A DNA stretch of 64,000 nucleotides from Clostridium sp. 12(A) (GTDB taxonomy: Bacteria; Bacillota; Clostridia; Lachnospirales; Lachnospiraceae), in assembly GCA_000526575.1 (NCBI GenBank), contig JAGI01000002.1, positions 2,899,501 to 2,963,500 of the forward strand, written 5' to 3'. Below, in pieces: positions 16,656-25,501 of this stretch. How positions within the stretch are numbered: position 1 is the first letter of the stretch; each line of letters starts with the position of its first letter. The translations under genes were made by a program, and so were the position numbers. The notes beneath the pieces are model-generated. The model made no database searches. It saw nothing but the letters and a program-made list of their open reading frames with translations, and was not told the DNA's origin.

Positions 16656-18386
16656 ATGAAAAAAGTCAAAACTTCAGATGGATACTTCGTCTACCGTATA
16701 AAAAAAGACCGGCAGTATCATTTACTGGCAGACAGTGCCAGCTACAGAAACAGCATTAGGGATCTTTTAAATACACTAAGTGATTTAAAATTTGATTCCC
16801 TGATTTTTTTATTTGGAATTGATACAGGCGATTATCTGACGGAATTAAAAAAGGTGCTATGCCCAAAGAATCAAGTCATTATATTTGAACCGAATCTCAC
16901 CATATACCGCAGCTTTTCCAATGATCCGGGGGACAACATAAAGCTGGTGTACTATAAGGAAGATGTGGTAAAAAAGATATTTGAAGAAAGCATTAACTTA
17001 AAGAACATTAACAATATTTATTTCTTTTCCTTTGGTAATTACAGTACCGTATATAAAAAGGAGCATGACAGGCTTATTGAGCATCTGGACTGGACGATTA
17101 TAAAATCCGCTTCCCAGGTATCCTTAGCCAGGCGCTTTAAGAAAGTATTTATTAAAAATATGATTGCCAACATGAAGATAATTGACCAGTCCACTCCCAT
17201 TCACCACTACCTGTTTTCCAATGCAGGGGTACCGGCCATCGTGGTATCGGGAGGGCCTTCTCTTGATCAGAACATAGAGGTCATGAAAAAACACAAAGAC
17301 AGGTTAAAGGATTGCTTTATTATTACAGGAAGCAGAACCGTAGATGCCCTGATTAAAAATGGAATTACCCCTGATCTCATCGTATCGGTGGATCCGGTGG
17401 ATGCCAACTTTGATATGATGAAGGAGCATTTGGATCTTACGGTGCCTCTTGCCTTTTATGAGTACAGCAACCGGTATCTTATGAAACATTATAAGGGAGA
17501 AAAAATCTTTATCTCCCTGCTGCTTTCCCACACCGTAAAAGGAATGGAGCACTTAAAGGCCGTCTACTGCGGCGGCTCTGTTTCACATGCCTGCATTGAC
17601 ATCGCTGCTATGCTTGGCTGCTCTCCCATTTTGCTGATTGGCCAGGACCTGGCTTATACGGACCAGAAGCATCATGCGGACAGTGCCACATTTCTCTATG
17701 ACAGCACCATAAACTATGCACCTCAGACCCTTACAAAGGACATAAACGGTCAATGGGTCGGTTCCACGGTGACTCTTGATTATTTCAGAAAAAACTTAGA
17801 GCTTTATATCAATCAATACAAGGACCATCCCTTTATACGCTTCATTAACTGCTCCTACGGTGCTGAAATAAATGGGGCCCCTCACAAGGAGCTTGATGAG
17901 ATGCTAGGTCACGGTGATTTCTCAAAGAAAAAGGTGCCTTTTCTTCCCAGTCATGAACTGACCCTGGATTCAGAGGATATTATTAAGTCCCTGTTGGAGT
18001 TTTTAGAGGATTCTATCATTAAGACAGAACAGGGTCTGGAGCTATGTGAGACCATACGTCTGGAGAATGAGACCAAATCTCTTGTTGAAGTTGAGGAGGA
18101 TGACATTGACCTTCAGCGTATTCTCTATATCCTGCATCTGGTAAACAGCTTTGAGAACCATCCCTACACCAGTTACCTGGGGGGATATTACAGTGAATTT
18201 CTCTATGAAATAAAGGAAGAGCACAATTCCATGCTGGCAAAGGATTTTGAACATCTGACCTCTGACCTTCAATATCAGGCCAACTTCTTCTATGAGTACT
18301 TTTCAAAGCTCCATGAGATTTTAACAGAGATCAGGGATACTGCCCGTTCTACGGTATCAGAATTTTATGAATCGCATATAGTTTAA
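16656..18386 (+). CDS. Maf/DUF115-family glycosyltransferase
   Basis: Motility-accessory-factor type protein of 576 residues. The central DUF115 (6-hydroxymethylpterin pyrophosphokinase MptE-like) domain is clear: AIVVSGGPSLDQNIEVMKKH, IITGSRTVDALIKNGITPDLIVSVDP, and AMLGCSPILLIGQDLAYTDQKHHA. Maf enzymes transfer nonulosonic acids (pseudaminic or legionaminic) onto Ser/Thr of flagellin in other bacteria. Here no flagellin is nearby, but the donor pathway and small candidate acceptors are. The ATG at 16656 is chosen because the upstream ATG lies in the GGAGG ribosome site. Confidence 0.88.
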   Translation: MKKVKTSDGYFVYRIKKDRQYHLLADSASYRNSIRDLLNTLSDLKFDSLIFLFGIDTGDYLTELKKVLCPKNQVIIFEPNLTIYRSFSNDPGDNIKLVYYKEDVVKKIFEESINLKNINNIYFFSFGNYSTVYKKEHDRLIEHLDWTIIKSASQVSLARRFKKVFIKNMIANMKIIDQSTPIHHYLFSNAGVPAIVVSGGPSLDQNIEVMKKHKDRLKDCFIITGSRTVDALIKNGITPDLIVSVDPVDANFDMMKEHLDLTVPLAFYEYSNRYLMKHYKGEKIFISLLLSHTVKGMEHLKAVYCGGSVSHACIDIAAMLGCSPILLIGQDLAYTDQKHHADSATFLYDSTINYAPQTLTKDINGQWVGSTVTLDYFRKNLELYINQYKDHPFIRFINCSYGAEINGAPHKELDEMLGHGDFSKKKVPFLPSHELTLDSEDIIKSLLEFLEDSIIKTEQGLELCETIRLENETKSLVEVEEDDIDLQRILYILHLVNSFENHPYTSYLGGYYSEFLYEIKEEHNSMLAKDFEHLTSDLQYQANFFYEYFSKLHEILTEIRDTARSTVSEFYESHIV

Positions 18387-18415
18387 TAAATCTGCCGGAA
18401 GGAAAGAGGATTTGT

Positions 18416-18580
18416 ATGGAACAGGAAAATAAGAACGAGATCATCGATGGTAAATACAAAGAAATAAAGATCAATAAAATGATTGTAAACGGCAAAGAGC
18501 AGGAAGGCAATATCATTCGTGGGGAGGACACCAAAAACCTGCAGGAATTAAATGTAACGGTTTATACCCAAAACGAGTAA
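18416..18580 (+). CDS. Small hydrophilic protein, 54 residues
   Basis: A short ORF with an AAAGAGGA ribosome site between the Maf gene and CRD paralog 2. It is highly charged (MEQENKNEIIDGKYKEIKI) with a possible beta-strand end (NLQELNVTVYTQNE). No family recognised. Its position inside a tightly packed operon, and the spacing to both neighbours, support it as a real gene. Confidence 0.65.
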   Translation: MEQENKNEIIDGKYKEIKINKMIVNGKEQEGNIIRGEDTKNLQELNVTVYTQNE

Positions 18581-18604
18581 GGGTGTAAGGAGGGGGGAGT
18601 TTCA

Positions 18605-18931
18605 ATGGACGGTCCCAGAAGGAACACATTTATGATCCGGGGCTCCAAGCTTCTGCCATGGAGGGAAAATCACTATAATTTTCATCTAAGCCGGGATCAT
18701 CACCAGATCATAAAAGGAACGGTATATTCAGAGGAGGGGACCCCCTGCGCCGGTGCTTCCATCATGCTTACTCAAATCGATGAAGCGAACCAGGAACGTC
18801 TTGTCCTTGGCTATGCCGTAACCGATGAGGCCGGACAGTATCTTTTTTCCCTTGAAGCAAAGCCGCAGATGAAGTATGAGTTGACGGTCTATGCTCCCCT
18901 CATAACAAACCAGAAGGAGGACTCTTCTTGA
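18605..18931 (+). CDS. Small CRD protein, paralog 2
   Basis: A signal-less protein of 108 residues. After a basic N-terminal stretch of about 38 residues comes the beta domain IIKGTVYSEEGTPCAGASIML, GYAVTDEAGQYLFSL, YELTVYAP, matching the other three paralogs. The ribosome site is GGAGGGGG. Its stop overlaps the next start by four bases, so the CRD proteins are translated in a coupled chain. Structural or glycan-acceptor role is inferred from context. Confidence 0.75.
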   Translation: MDGPRRNTFMIRGSKLLPWRENHYNFHLSRDHHQIIKGTVYSEEGTPCAGASIMLTQIDEANQERLVLGYAVTDEAGQYLFSLEAKPQMKYELTVYAPLITNQKEDSS

Positions 18932-19227
18932 GCGGTTATACTGAACTGATTATTCCACCGGACAAATTTAATAATCGTAACGTGGCTCAGGCGGTAATCA
19001 CCATGGAAGCCTCCTGTGAAGTATTATTAACGGGTACTGTATTAAACCCACAATGTCAGGCCATTGAAGGTGCCGTGGTCCGCATCACTGCGGTCAGCAT
19101 CTTAAAGCAGAAAACGCTTCTCGGTTATGTCTTAACCAACCAGTTCGGCGAATTTGCGGTTGCTGTTTTAAGAAATCCCCAGATTGATTATCAGCTTGAT
19201 ATGTTTGAGCCGGTCCAGAGCATTTGA
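18928..19227 (+). CDS. Small CRD protein, paralog 3
   Basis: A protein of 99 residues without signal peptide. The beta domain runs from about residue 32: VLLTGTVLNPQCQAIEGAVVRI, GYVLTNQFGEFAVAV, YQLDMFEP. The start is TTG overlapping the preceding stop (TTGA), with AAGGAGG seven bases upstream. The N-terminal 30 residues (MSGYTELIIPPDKFNN) are unique to this paralog and may set its partner or location. Confidence 0.75.
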   Translation: MSGYTELIIPPDKFNNRNVAQAVITMEASCEVLLTGTVLNPQCQAIEGAVVRITAVSILKQKTLLGYVLTNQFGEFAVAVLRNPQIDYQLDMFEPVQSI

Positions 19228-19241
19228 GAAAGGGGAGTCTT

Positions 19242-19493
19242 ATGGCACATGCAATCATTCGAGGCCTGGTCCGGCACACCGACCGCGCCCCTGTTGTGGG
19301 AGCCGTAGTGATCCTGGAACGGCTGGTCCCTGTGTTTAACGAGGAACGAAAGGAAGAAGACTTATCAAGCGTTTACTTAGGCCATACCCTGACCAACCGG
19401 CATGGAGAATTCTGCTTTGCCGTTTCTGACAGAACAATCACGTATCGTGTCAAGGTATTTGATAACAGCCACGGAGAAGGGAGAAATCCATGA
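19242..19493 (+). CDS. Small CRD protein, paralog 4
   Basis: A protein of 83 residues, essentially only the beta domain: AIIRGLVRHTDRAPVVGAVVIL, a longer charged loop (FNEERKEEDLSS), GHTLTNRHGEFCFAV and YRVKVFD. The ATG after AAAGGGGAG is chosen over an in-frame TTG that overlaps the previous stop. The end overlaps LegB by four bases, which couples the acceptor-like proteins directly to the sugar pathway genes. Confidence 0.75.
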   Translation: MAHAIIRGLVRHTDRAPVVGAVVILERLVPVFNEERKEEDLSSVYLGHTLTNRHGEFCFAVSDRTITYRVKVFDNSHGEGRNP

Positions 19494-20470
19494 AGAAGGT
19501 GCTGGTGACCGGAGCCGATGGTTTTATCGGAAGCCATCTTACCGAAGAGCTGGTTCTAAAGGGGTATGAAGTCAGGGCACTTGCTTATTACAACTCCTTT
19601 AACAGCTATGGCTGGCTGGATACCCTGCCGGCTCCTATAAGAAATGAAATTGAGATTGTAAGCGGAGACATCAGAGACCCCAATGGGGTAAGGGCCTGTC
19701 TTTCCAGTATTGACTCTGTCTTTCATCTGGCAGCCCTCATTGCCATTCCCTACAGCTATCAGTCTCCCGATTCCTATGTAGATACCAATGTAAAAGGGAC
19801 CTTAAACGTCCTTCAGGCAGCCAAAAGCCTGGGGACCGGTAAGGTGCTCATCACCTCAACCTCAGAGGTCTACGGAAGTGCGGATTACGTTCCTATTGAT
19901 GAAGCTCACCCCAAAAAAGCCCAATCCCCCTATGCCGCCACGAAAATAGGGGCAGACCAGCTCGCTCTGTCCTTTTACCGCAGCTTTTCCCTGCCGGTGA
20001 CCATCGTCCGTCCCTTTAATACCTACGGACCAAGACAATCAGCCAGAGCGGTGATACCAACCATTATCAGCCAGCTTCTGGCTGGAAAAAAGGAGATTCG
20101 GCTGGGCAGTCTTACGCCTACCAGAGACTTTAATTATGTAAAGGATACGGTAAACGGCTTCATAGAGATAGAACGCGCACCCGAAACCATGGGAGAAGAA
20201 ATAAACATAGCAAGCGGCAAAGAAATCTCCATCGGGGATCTGGCAGAGGAACTCATACGCCAGATCAATCCGGAAGCCAGAATCCTTTGCGAGGACCAAA
20301 GGCTCCGCCCGGAAAAGAGTGAGGTAACAAGGCTTCTTGGCTCCAATGAAAAACTGACCCGCCTCACTAAATGGAAGCAGGAATACCCTCTCTCCGTTGG
20401 GCTTCAAAATACCATTCAGTGGATAAAAGAGAATGGGGACCGTTTCCGGACAGACCAATACATTGTTTAG
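19490..20470 (+). CDS. legB: NAD-dependent sugar-nucleotide 4,6-dehydratase, LegB type
   Basis: Extended short-chain dehydrogenase of 326 residues acting on GDP- or UDP-GlcNAc, giving the 4-keto-6-deoxy sugar that starts legionaminic acid synthesis. It has the NAD motif GADGFIGSH (8-16), STSEVYG, catalytic YAATK and RPFNTYGPRQ. It belongs to the LegB-like dehydratases found next to LegC aminotransferases. The start overlaps the CRD paralog 4 stop. A GDP substrate is favoured because a PtmE-like guanylyltransferase is in the operon. Confidence 0.85.
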   Translation: MKKVLVTGADGFIGSHLTEELVLKGYEVRALAYYNSFNSYGWLDTLPAPIRNEIEIVSGDIRDPNGVRACLSSIDSVFHLAALIAIPYSYQSPDSYVDTNVKGTLNVLQAAKSLGTGKVLITSTSEVYGSADYVPIDEAHPKKAQSPYAATKIGADQLALSFYRSFSLPVTIVRPFNTYGPRQSARAVIPTIISQLLAGKKEIRLGSLTPTRDFNYVKDTVNGFIEIERAPETMGEEINIASGKEISIGDLAEELIRQINPEARILCEDQRLRPEKSEVTRLLGSNEKLTRLTKWKQEYPLSVGLQNTIQWIKENGDRFRTDQYIV

Positions 20471-20490
20471 ACCAATCGGAAGGGAGTCAT

Positions 20491-21639
20491 ATGATACCGT
20501 TATCCGTTCCTGTTTTAAAAGGAAATGAAAAGAAATATATAGACGATGCCATCACAAGCGGCTGGATCTCCACCGCCGGCAGCTACGTGACCCGCTTTGA
20601 AAGGGAAATGGCAGACTACTTAAAGGTTCCAAACACTGCCGCAGTACAAAGCGGTACGGCGGCCCTCCACCTGGCTATGCTTCTTTCCGGCATTAAAAGG
20701 GATGAGGAGGTCATCGTACCTACTCTCACCTTTATTGCCGCAGTCAATCCAGTGACATACTTAGGCGCTCATCCCATCTTTATGGACTGCGACCATACCC
20801 TGAATATGGACTCAGAAAAGCTGGAGAGATTTCTAAAAACAGAGTGTACCAAAACTCAGGAAGGCCTTTTAAACCGTACTACAGGGCGGATCATAAAAGC
20901 TGTTGTCATTGTTCATGTCTTTGGCAGCATGGCTGATATGGAAACCCTTCTAAGCCTATGTAAGGAGTACCATCTAAAACTGATTGAAGATGCAACGGAA
21001 GCACTTGGAACCAAGTACACCGAAGGGAGCTTAAAAGGCAGGTTTGCAGGCACCATAGGAGATTTTGGTGCTTATTCCTTTAATGGCAATAAGATAATCA
21101 CTACTGGCGGAGGCGGTATGATCACTGCCAGAAATGAGGAGGATTTAAAAAAGGCCGTATACTTATCCGCACAGGCTAAGGATGATCCATTTTACTACGT
21201 TCATCATGAAGTCGGTTATAACTACCGTATGACCAACCTCCAGGCAGCCTTAGGCGTGGGACAGCTGGAATGTCTGGAAGAGTACATTGAAAAAAAGAGA
21301 GAGAACTACGGTTATTACAAAAGCTTATTAAAGGACAGAGACGATGTCTCACTTCTTTCATTTTGCGAAAAGGCCAGAAATAACCATTGGTTTTATTCCC
21401 TGCTCTTAAATAACCACAAATCTGGGCGGGATGAACTTATGACCAGGTTAAGGGAATCCGGCATTGAAACAAGACCCATCTGGAAGCTTATTCACACCCA
21501 GACCATGTATAAGGACTGTCAGGCGTATTATATTGAGAAAGCACCCTTTTACCAGAGCAATGTGATCAATCTTCCTTGCAGCGTAAACCTTAAGGAAGCT
21601 GACATGAATTTTATTGTTAAGACCCTGAATGAAGGGTGA
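20491..21639 (+). CDS. legC: PLP-dependent sugar aminotransferase, LegC type
   Basis: DegT/DnrJ/EryC1-family aminotransferase of 382 residues, adding the 4-amino group to the keto sugar from LegB. Features: VQSGTAALHLAM cofactor loop, IEDATEALGT aspartate, and SFNGNKIITTGGGG with the PLP lysine. The ATG follows GGAAGGGAG; an in-frame extension into the legB reading is rejected. It is translationally close to legB (20-base gap). Confidence 0.88.
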   Translation: MIPLSVPVLKGNEKKYIDDAITSGWISTAGSYVTRFEREMADYLKVPNTAAVQSGTAALHLAMLLSGIKRDEEVIVPTLTFIAAVNPVTYLGAHPIFMDCDHTLNMDSEKLERFLKTECTKTQEGLLNRTTGRIIKAVVIVHVFGSMADMETLLSLCKEYHLKLIEDATEALGTKYTEGSLKGRFAGTIGDFGAYSFNGNKIITTGGGGMITARNEEDLKKAVYLSAQAKDDPFYYVHHEVGYNYRMTNLQAALGVGQLECLEEYIEKKRENYGYYKSLLKDRDDVSLLSFCEKARNNHWFYSLLLNNHKSGRDELMTRLRESGIETRPIWKLIHTQTMYKDCQAYYIEKAPFYQSNVINLPCSVNLKEADMNFIVKTLNEG

Positions 21640-21662
21640 TTACCGGAAGGAGGATGGCTTAC

Positions 21663-22709
21663 ATGGACGTAAAGAAATTCTCAATTTCACCAGATGATTC
21701 CATCAAAACAGCAATCCGGCAGTTAGATAAAACGGCGAAGAAACTCCTGGTGGTAGTTCGAAATGACAAGCTGGTGGGGGTAATTACGGATGGAGACATC
21801 CGGCGCTGGATCCTAAAAAACGAAAATCTATCCATGGCCGTAAGCCGCATTATGAACACCTCTCCTATCGTAATTACACGGTCAGAAACTCCCCTGGCTC
21901 TTGATATCATGAGAGAGAAAAAGATTGAAGGACTTCCACTTGTAAATGAACACATGGAGGTTGTGGATATTTTATTCTGGAACGAACTGAATTCCTCCAA
22001 GGAAAGGATAACAGAGGGCAAAAAGGTTCCTGTAGTCATCATGGCAGGAGGAAAGGGCTCCAGACTCTATCCTTATACTAAAATCATACCAAAACCCTTA
22101 ATTCCCATTGGGGATACCCCCATCGTGGAACGAATCATGAATCAGATGATGTCTTACGGTTTTACGGAATTCTATCTCACGGTGAACTACCGAAAAGAAC
22201 TGATTAAAGCGTATTTTAACGATGATGACCGCTATCATCTTAACTTTATAGAAGAAAAGGAGCCACTTGGCACCGCTGGCTCTCTCTCACTTTTAAAAGA
22301 TAAAATTACAGACAGCTTCTTTGTCAGCAACTGTGATATTTTAGTGGACGTAAATTACGAAAAGCTCCTTGACCATCATATCAAAAATGAAAATCAGATC
22401 ACCGTAGTCACTGCAATGAAAAATTATGAGGTTCCTTATGGTGTAGTTTCACTGGATGAAGAAGGCCGCATACAGGCCTTAAATGAAAAGCCCAGCTATG
22501 AATTTCTCGTCAGCACCGGTCTGTACGTTCTGGAAAAAGGTGTTTTAAACAATCTCCCGGAAGGAGCCCCATTTGATATGCCGGATCTGATCCGCCTCTG
22601 TCTGCAAAACGGGAAGAAAGCAGGTGCGTATCCGGTAATGGACAGCACCTGGCTTGACATGGGGGAATTCAGTGAAATGAGAAAAATGGCGGAGCGTATG
22701 AAGCTATGA
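21663..22709 (+). CDS. CBS-domain nucleotidyltransferase, PtmE-like (glucosamine-1-phosphate guanylyltransferase)
   Basis: 348 residues. The N-terminal 120 residues are a CBS pair (DKLVGVITDGDIRRW; IEGLPLVNEHMEVVDI), followed by a sugar-phosphate nucleotidyltransferase domain with MAGGKGSRLYPYTKIIPKPLIPIGDTP. This architecture matches Campylobacter PtmE, which makes the GDP-amino sugar for legionaminic acid; the CBS pair may give feedback control. The start ATG is nine bases after AAGGAGG. The end overlaps the next gene by four bases. Confidence 0.85.
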   Translation: MDVKKFSISPDDSIKTAIRQLDKTAKKLLVVVRNDKLVGVITDGDIRRWILKNENLSMAVSRIMNTSPIVITRSETPLALDIMREKKIEGLPLVNEHMEVVDILFWNELNSSKERITEGKKVPVVIMAGGKGSRLYPYTKIIPKPLIPIGDTPIVERIMNQMMSYGFTEFYLTVNYRKELIKAYFNDDDRYHLNFIEEKEPLGTAGSLSLLKDKITDSFFVSNCDILVDVNYEKLLDHHIKNENQITVVTAMKNYEVPYGVVSLDEEGRIQALNEKPSYEFLVSTGLYVLEKGVLNNLPEGAPFDMPDLIRLCLQNGKKAGAYPVMDSTWLDMGEFSEMRKMAERMKL

Positions 22710-23371
22710 AAAAAAAGCTGATACTGATTGGTGGAGGCGGCCATGGAGAAAGCGTCATTGATTCCATTCGTTCTGCCAATGAATACGATATCATTGGTAT
22801 TCTGGACCAAAAGCTTGAGGCAGGCACATCCATTTGTGGTATTCCGGTTCTGGGAACCGATGAACTCCTGTCTGACCTTTGCCATCAAGGAATTTCTTAC
22901 GGTGTCATAGCCGTAGGTAGTCTGGGAGACCCCCGTCCAAGAATCCGAATTTATGAGACCTTAAAGCAAAATGGGTTAGTGTTGCCTAACATCATAGATA
23001 AAAGTGCAGTCCTATCTCAGAATGTATCAATGGGGGAAGGCAGCTTTATTGGCAAGGGTGTTATCATTGGGGCCAGGGCGGTTCTTGGTAAAGGCTGTAT
23101 CATTAATACAGGAGCAATTATAGAGCATGGTGCAAGCATCGGGGATTTTGTTCACATCGCCCCAGGCTGCGTTCTGTGCGGCAATGTGTCCGTGGGGGAA
23201 CATACTCACATTGGAGCCGGAACCACAGTCATTCAAAATATCACCATAGGAGACAATACCATGATCGGAGCCGGAAGTCTCGTATTAAGGAATATTTCTT
23301 CCCATACTCTGGCTTTTGGAAAGCCTGCAAAGGAGGTCGGTGTTTATGAACAGAGTTATGATTATCGCTGA
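22706..23371 (+). CDS. NeuD/PglD-family sugar N-acetyltransferase (LegH-like)
   Basis: 221 residues. The N-terminal Rossmann-like part (LILIGGGGHGESVIDSI) is followed by a left-handed beta-helix of hexapeptide repeats (about 95-205), as in PglD and NeuD. In legionaminic acid synthesis LegH acetylates the 4-amino sugar made by LegC; alternatively it O-acetylates the final acid. Overlaps PtmE-like (ATGA) and the following synthase gene by 26 bases. Confidence 0.82.
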   Translation: MKKKLILIGGGGHGESVIDSIRSANEYDIIGILDQKLEAGTSICGIPVLGTDELLSDLCHQGISYGVIAVGSLGDPRPRIRIYETLKQNGLVLPNIIDKSAVLSQNVSMGEGSFIGKGVIIGARAVLGKGCIINTGAIIEHGASIGDFVHIAPGCVLCGNVSVGEHTHIGAGTTVIQNITIGDNTMIGAGSLVLRNISSHTLAFGKPAKEVGVYEQSYDYR

Positions 23372-24341
23372 AGCAGGGGTAAACCATAATGGAGATTTGG
23401 ATACAGCCAAAGGGCTGGTGGATGCAGCAAGGGAAGCGGGAGCAGATGCAGTGAAATTTCAGACCTACCTCACCGAGCTTTTGGCTGTCAGGGACGCAAT
23501 AAAGGCAGAGTATCAGTACCGGAACACAGGGAAAAGTCTCTCCCAATATGAAATGCTGAAAGAACTGGAACTATCCTATGACAGCTTCAGAGAACTTTCT
23601 CTTTATTGTACTTCCCGCAATATCATGTTCTTATCTTCCCCATTTGACGAAACAAGCATGGAATATCTGAATCAGCTAGGAGTTAAAATCATAAAAATCC
23701 CCTCCGGAGAAATTACGAATTATGGGTACTTAAAGAAAGCTGCTTCCTTACAAAAACCAATCATTCTCTCCACTGGCATGTCTACCATGGAAGAGATTGG
23801 GGAGGCACTGAATCTTCTTGATGAGAGCGGTCAGGATATCACTCTGCTCCACTGCACCAGCGCTTATCCCACTCCAATGGAGGAAGTGAACTTAAATGCC
23901 ATGTCCCATATGAGGCAAGTATTTTCAAGAAGCATTGGCTACTCCGACCATAGCATGGGAATTGAGGTTGCCATTGCCGCTGCTGCCCTGGGTGCCTGCG
24001 TCATTGAAAAGCATATGACCCTTGATAAGACCATGCCCGGACCAGACCACAGGCTAAGCCTGGAGCCAGCTGAATTCAGACTTATGACCGACAGCATAAG
24101 AAACATTGAACTAGCTTTGGGAAACGGATATAAGGAACCATCGAAGGAAGAATGTAAAAACCGGGACCGTGTGAGAAAGTTTCTGGTGGCTTCCAGGGAC
24201 ATAAAAAAAGGGGAGCCGTTTACCATGGATAATCTATGCGCCAAACGCTGTTCCCCTGGAATCTCTCCCATGAGGCTTAAAGCCCTCCTTGGGACGCCTT
24301 CTGACAGGGATTATAAAATGGATGAAAGGATTATTAAATGA
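23346..24341 (+). CDS. legI: N,N'-diacetyllegionaminic acid synthase (NeuB family, LegI)
   Basis: Condenses phosphoenolpyruvate with the 6-deoxy di-N-acetyl-mannosamine-type sugar. 331 residues: NeuB TIM barrel (IIAEAGVNHNGD, AVKFQTY, IKIPSGEI, LHCTSAYPTP, GYSDHS, EKHMTLDKTMPGPDH) and a C-terminal SAF antifreeze-like domain (ASRDIKKGEPFTMDNL). The start has AAGGAGG nine bases upstream and lies inside the acetyltransferase gene. A second, distinct NeuB occurs near the right edge of the window. Confidence 0.92.
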   Translation: MNRVMIIAEAGVNHNGDLDTAKGLVDAAREAGADAVKFQTYLTELLAVRDAIKAEYQYRNTGKSLSQYEMLKELELSYDSFRELSLYCTSRNIMFLSSPFDETSMEYLNQLGVKIIKIPSGEITNYGYLKKAASLQKPIILSTGMSTMEEIGEALNLLDESGQDITLLHCTSAYPTPMEEVNLNAMSHMRQVFSRSIGYSDHSMGIEVAIAAAALGACVIEKHMTLDKTMPGPDHRLSLEPAEFRLMTDSIRNIELALGNGYKEPSKEECKNRDRVRKFLVASRDIKKGEPFTMDNLCAKRCSPGISPMRLKALLGTPSDRDYKMDERIIK

Positions 24342-25501
24342 TGCGGTTATGCGTGGTAACAGGCAGCCGGGCGGAGTACGGTCTATTAACTCCAGTCATT
24401 CGTAAAGCCATGGCCGATCCTGATATAAAGCTTCAAATGGTAGTAACAGGTGCTCACATGGATTCCAGATTTGGTTCCCCTTACCGGGACATGGAGCCGG
24501 ACGGGATAACCATAGATGAAACCGTGGAAATGAATCTGGCCAGCGACACTTCCTATGGAATCTGTAAGTCCATGGGCCTTGAGCTCATTGGTATTTCTAA
24601 GGCGTATGAGAGGTTAAAGCCGGATATGATACTGCTTTTAGGCGACCGCTATGAGATCTTTACCGCTGCAAGCGCTGCTACCATTTGCCGGATTCCCATT
24701 GCCCATATTCATGGCGGGGAGCTGACAAGGGGCGCTTTTGATGACTGCATGAGGCATGGAATTACCAAAATGAGCTACCTTCATTTCACCAGTACAATGG
24801 AATATAGAAAACGGGTGATACAACTGGGGGAAGCGCCGGAGAGAGTCTTTTACGTTGGAGCTCTGGGTGTGGAAAGGCTTAAGGAGCTGTCTTTCCTCTC
24901 CAAAAAGGAACTGGAGGAATCCTTAAACCTTTCCCTGGGATTTAAACTTGCCCTGATCACATTTCATCCTGCCACACTGGAAACAAAGAGTGTCGAAGAG
25001 CAAATTAAGCCACTGTTTCAAGCCCTGGATTCCCTGCCCTCTTTGTTTGCCATATTTACTGGAAGCAATTCAGATACAGGTGGAAGCCGTATCAATGAAT
25101 TGGCTGCCGATTATGCAAAATGCCACCCGGAACGGGCTGCTTTTTTTACGTCTCTTGGCTCACTTCGATATTTAAGTCTTATGAGCCACTGTCAGGTGGT
25201 CATCGGAAACTCCTCCAGCGGAATTATCGAGGCTCCCAGCCTTAAGGTCCCGACCGTGAACATCGGTACCAGACAAATGGGGCGGGTGATGGCAGATTCT
25301 GTGATCAATTGTGATGATACTTATGACAGTATTCTATCAGCCATTCACAAAGCAATGGAAGTTGACTGGGTAAATCCCTCCCTCCATAATCCTTATGAAT
25401 GTCCGAGTACCAGCGGAAGAATAATTTCTGAAATAAAGAAGGCGTTTCAAAATGGGATTCAACTGGAGAAGGAATTTTTTGATATCGATTGGAGTTTGTA
25501 A
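24338..25501 (+). CDS. legG: UDP/GDP-sugar hydrolysing 2-epimerase (NeuC/LegG family)
   Basis: 387 residues, WecB/NeuC fold. It removes the nucleotide and inverts C2 to give the mannosamine-type substrate for LegI. Features: CVVTGSRAEYGLLTPVI at the N-terminus, LLGDRYEIF, HIHGGELTRGAFDD and IGNSSSGIIEAP. It overlaps LegI by four bases and LegF by one, so all three are coupled. Confidence 0.9.
   Translation: MMRLCVVTGSRAEYGLLTPVIRKAMADPDIKLQMVVTGAHMDSRFGSPYRDMEPDGITIDETVEMNLASDTSYGICKSMGLELIGISKAYERLKPDMILLLGDRYEIFTAASAATICRIPIAHIHGGELTRGAFDDCMRHGITKMSYLHFTSTMEYRKRVIQLGEAPERVFYVGALGVERLKELSFLSKKELEESLNLSLGFKLALITFHPATLETKSVEEQIKPLFQALDSLPSLFAIFTGSNSDTGGSRINELAADYAKCHPERAAFFTSLGSLRYLSLMSHCQVVIGNSSSGIIEAPSLKVPTVNIGTRQMGRVMADSVINCDDTYDSILSAIHKAMEVDWVNPSLHNPYECPSTSGRIISEIKKAFQNGIQLEKEFFDIDWSL

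Noticed and set aside
16390-16659. Overlapping plus-strand ORF in another frame of CRD paralog 1
   Set aside because: The TTG-started frame carries the CRD domain and a good ribosome site; the other frame has neither.
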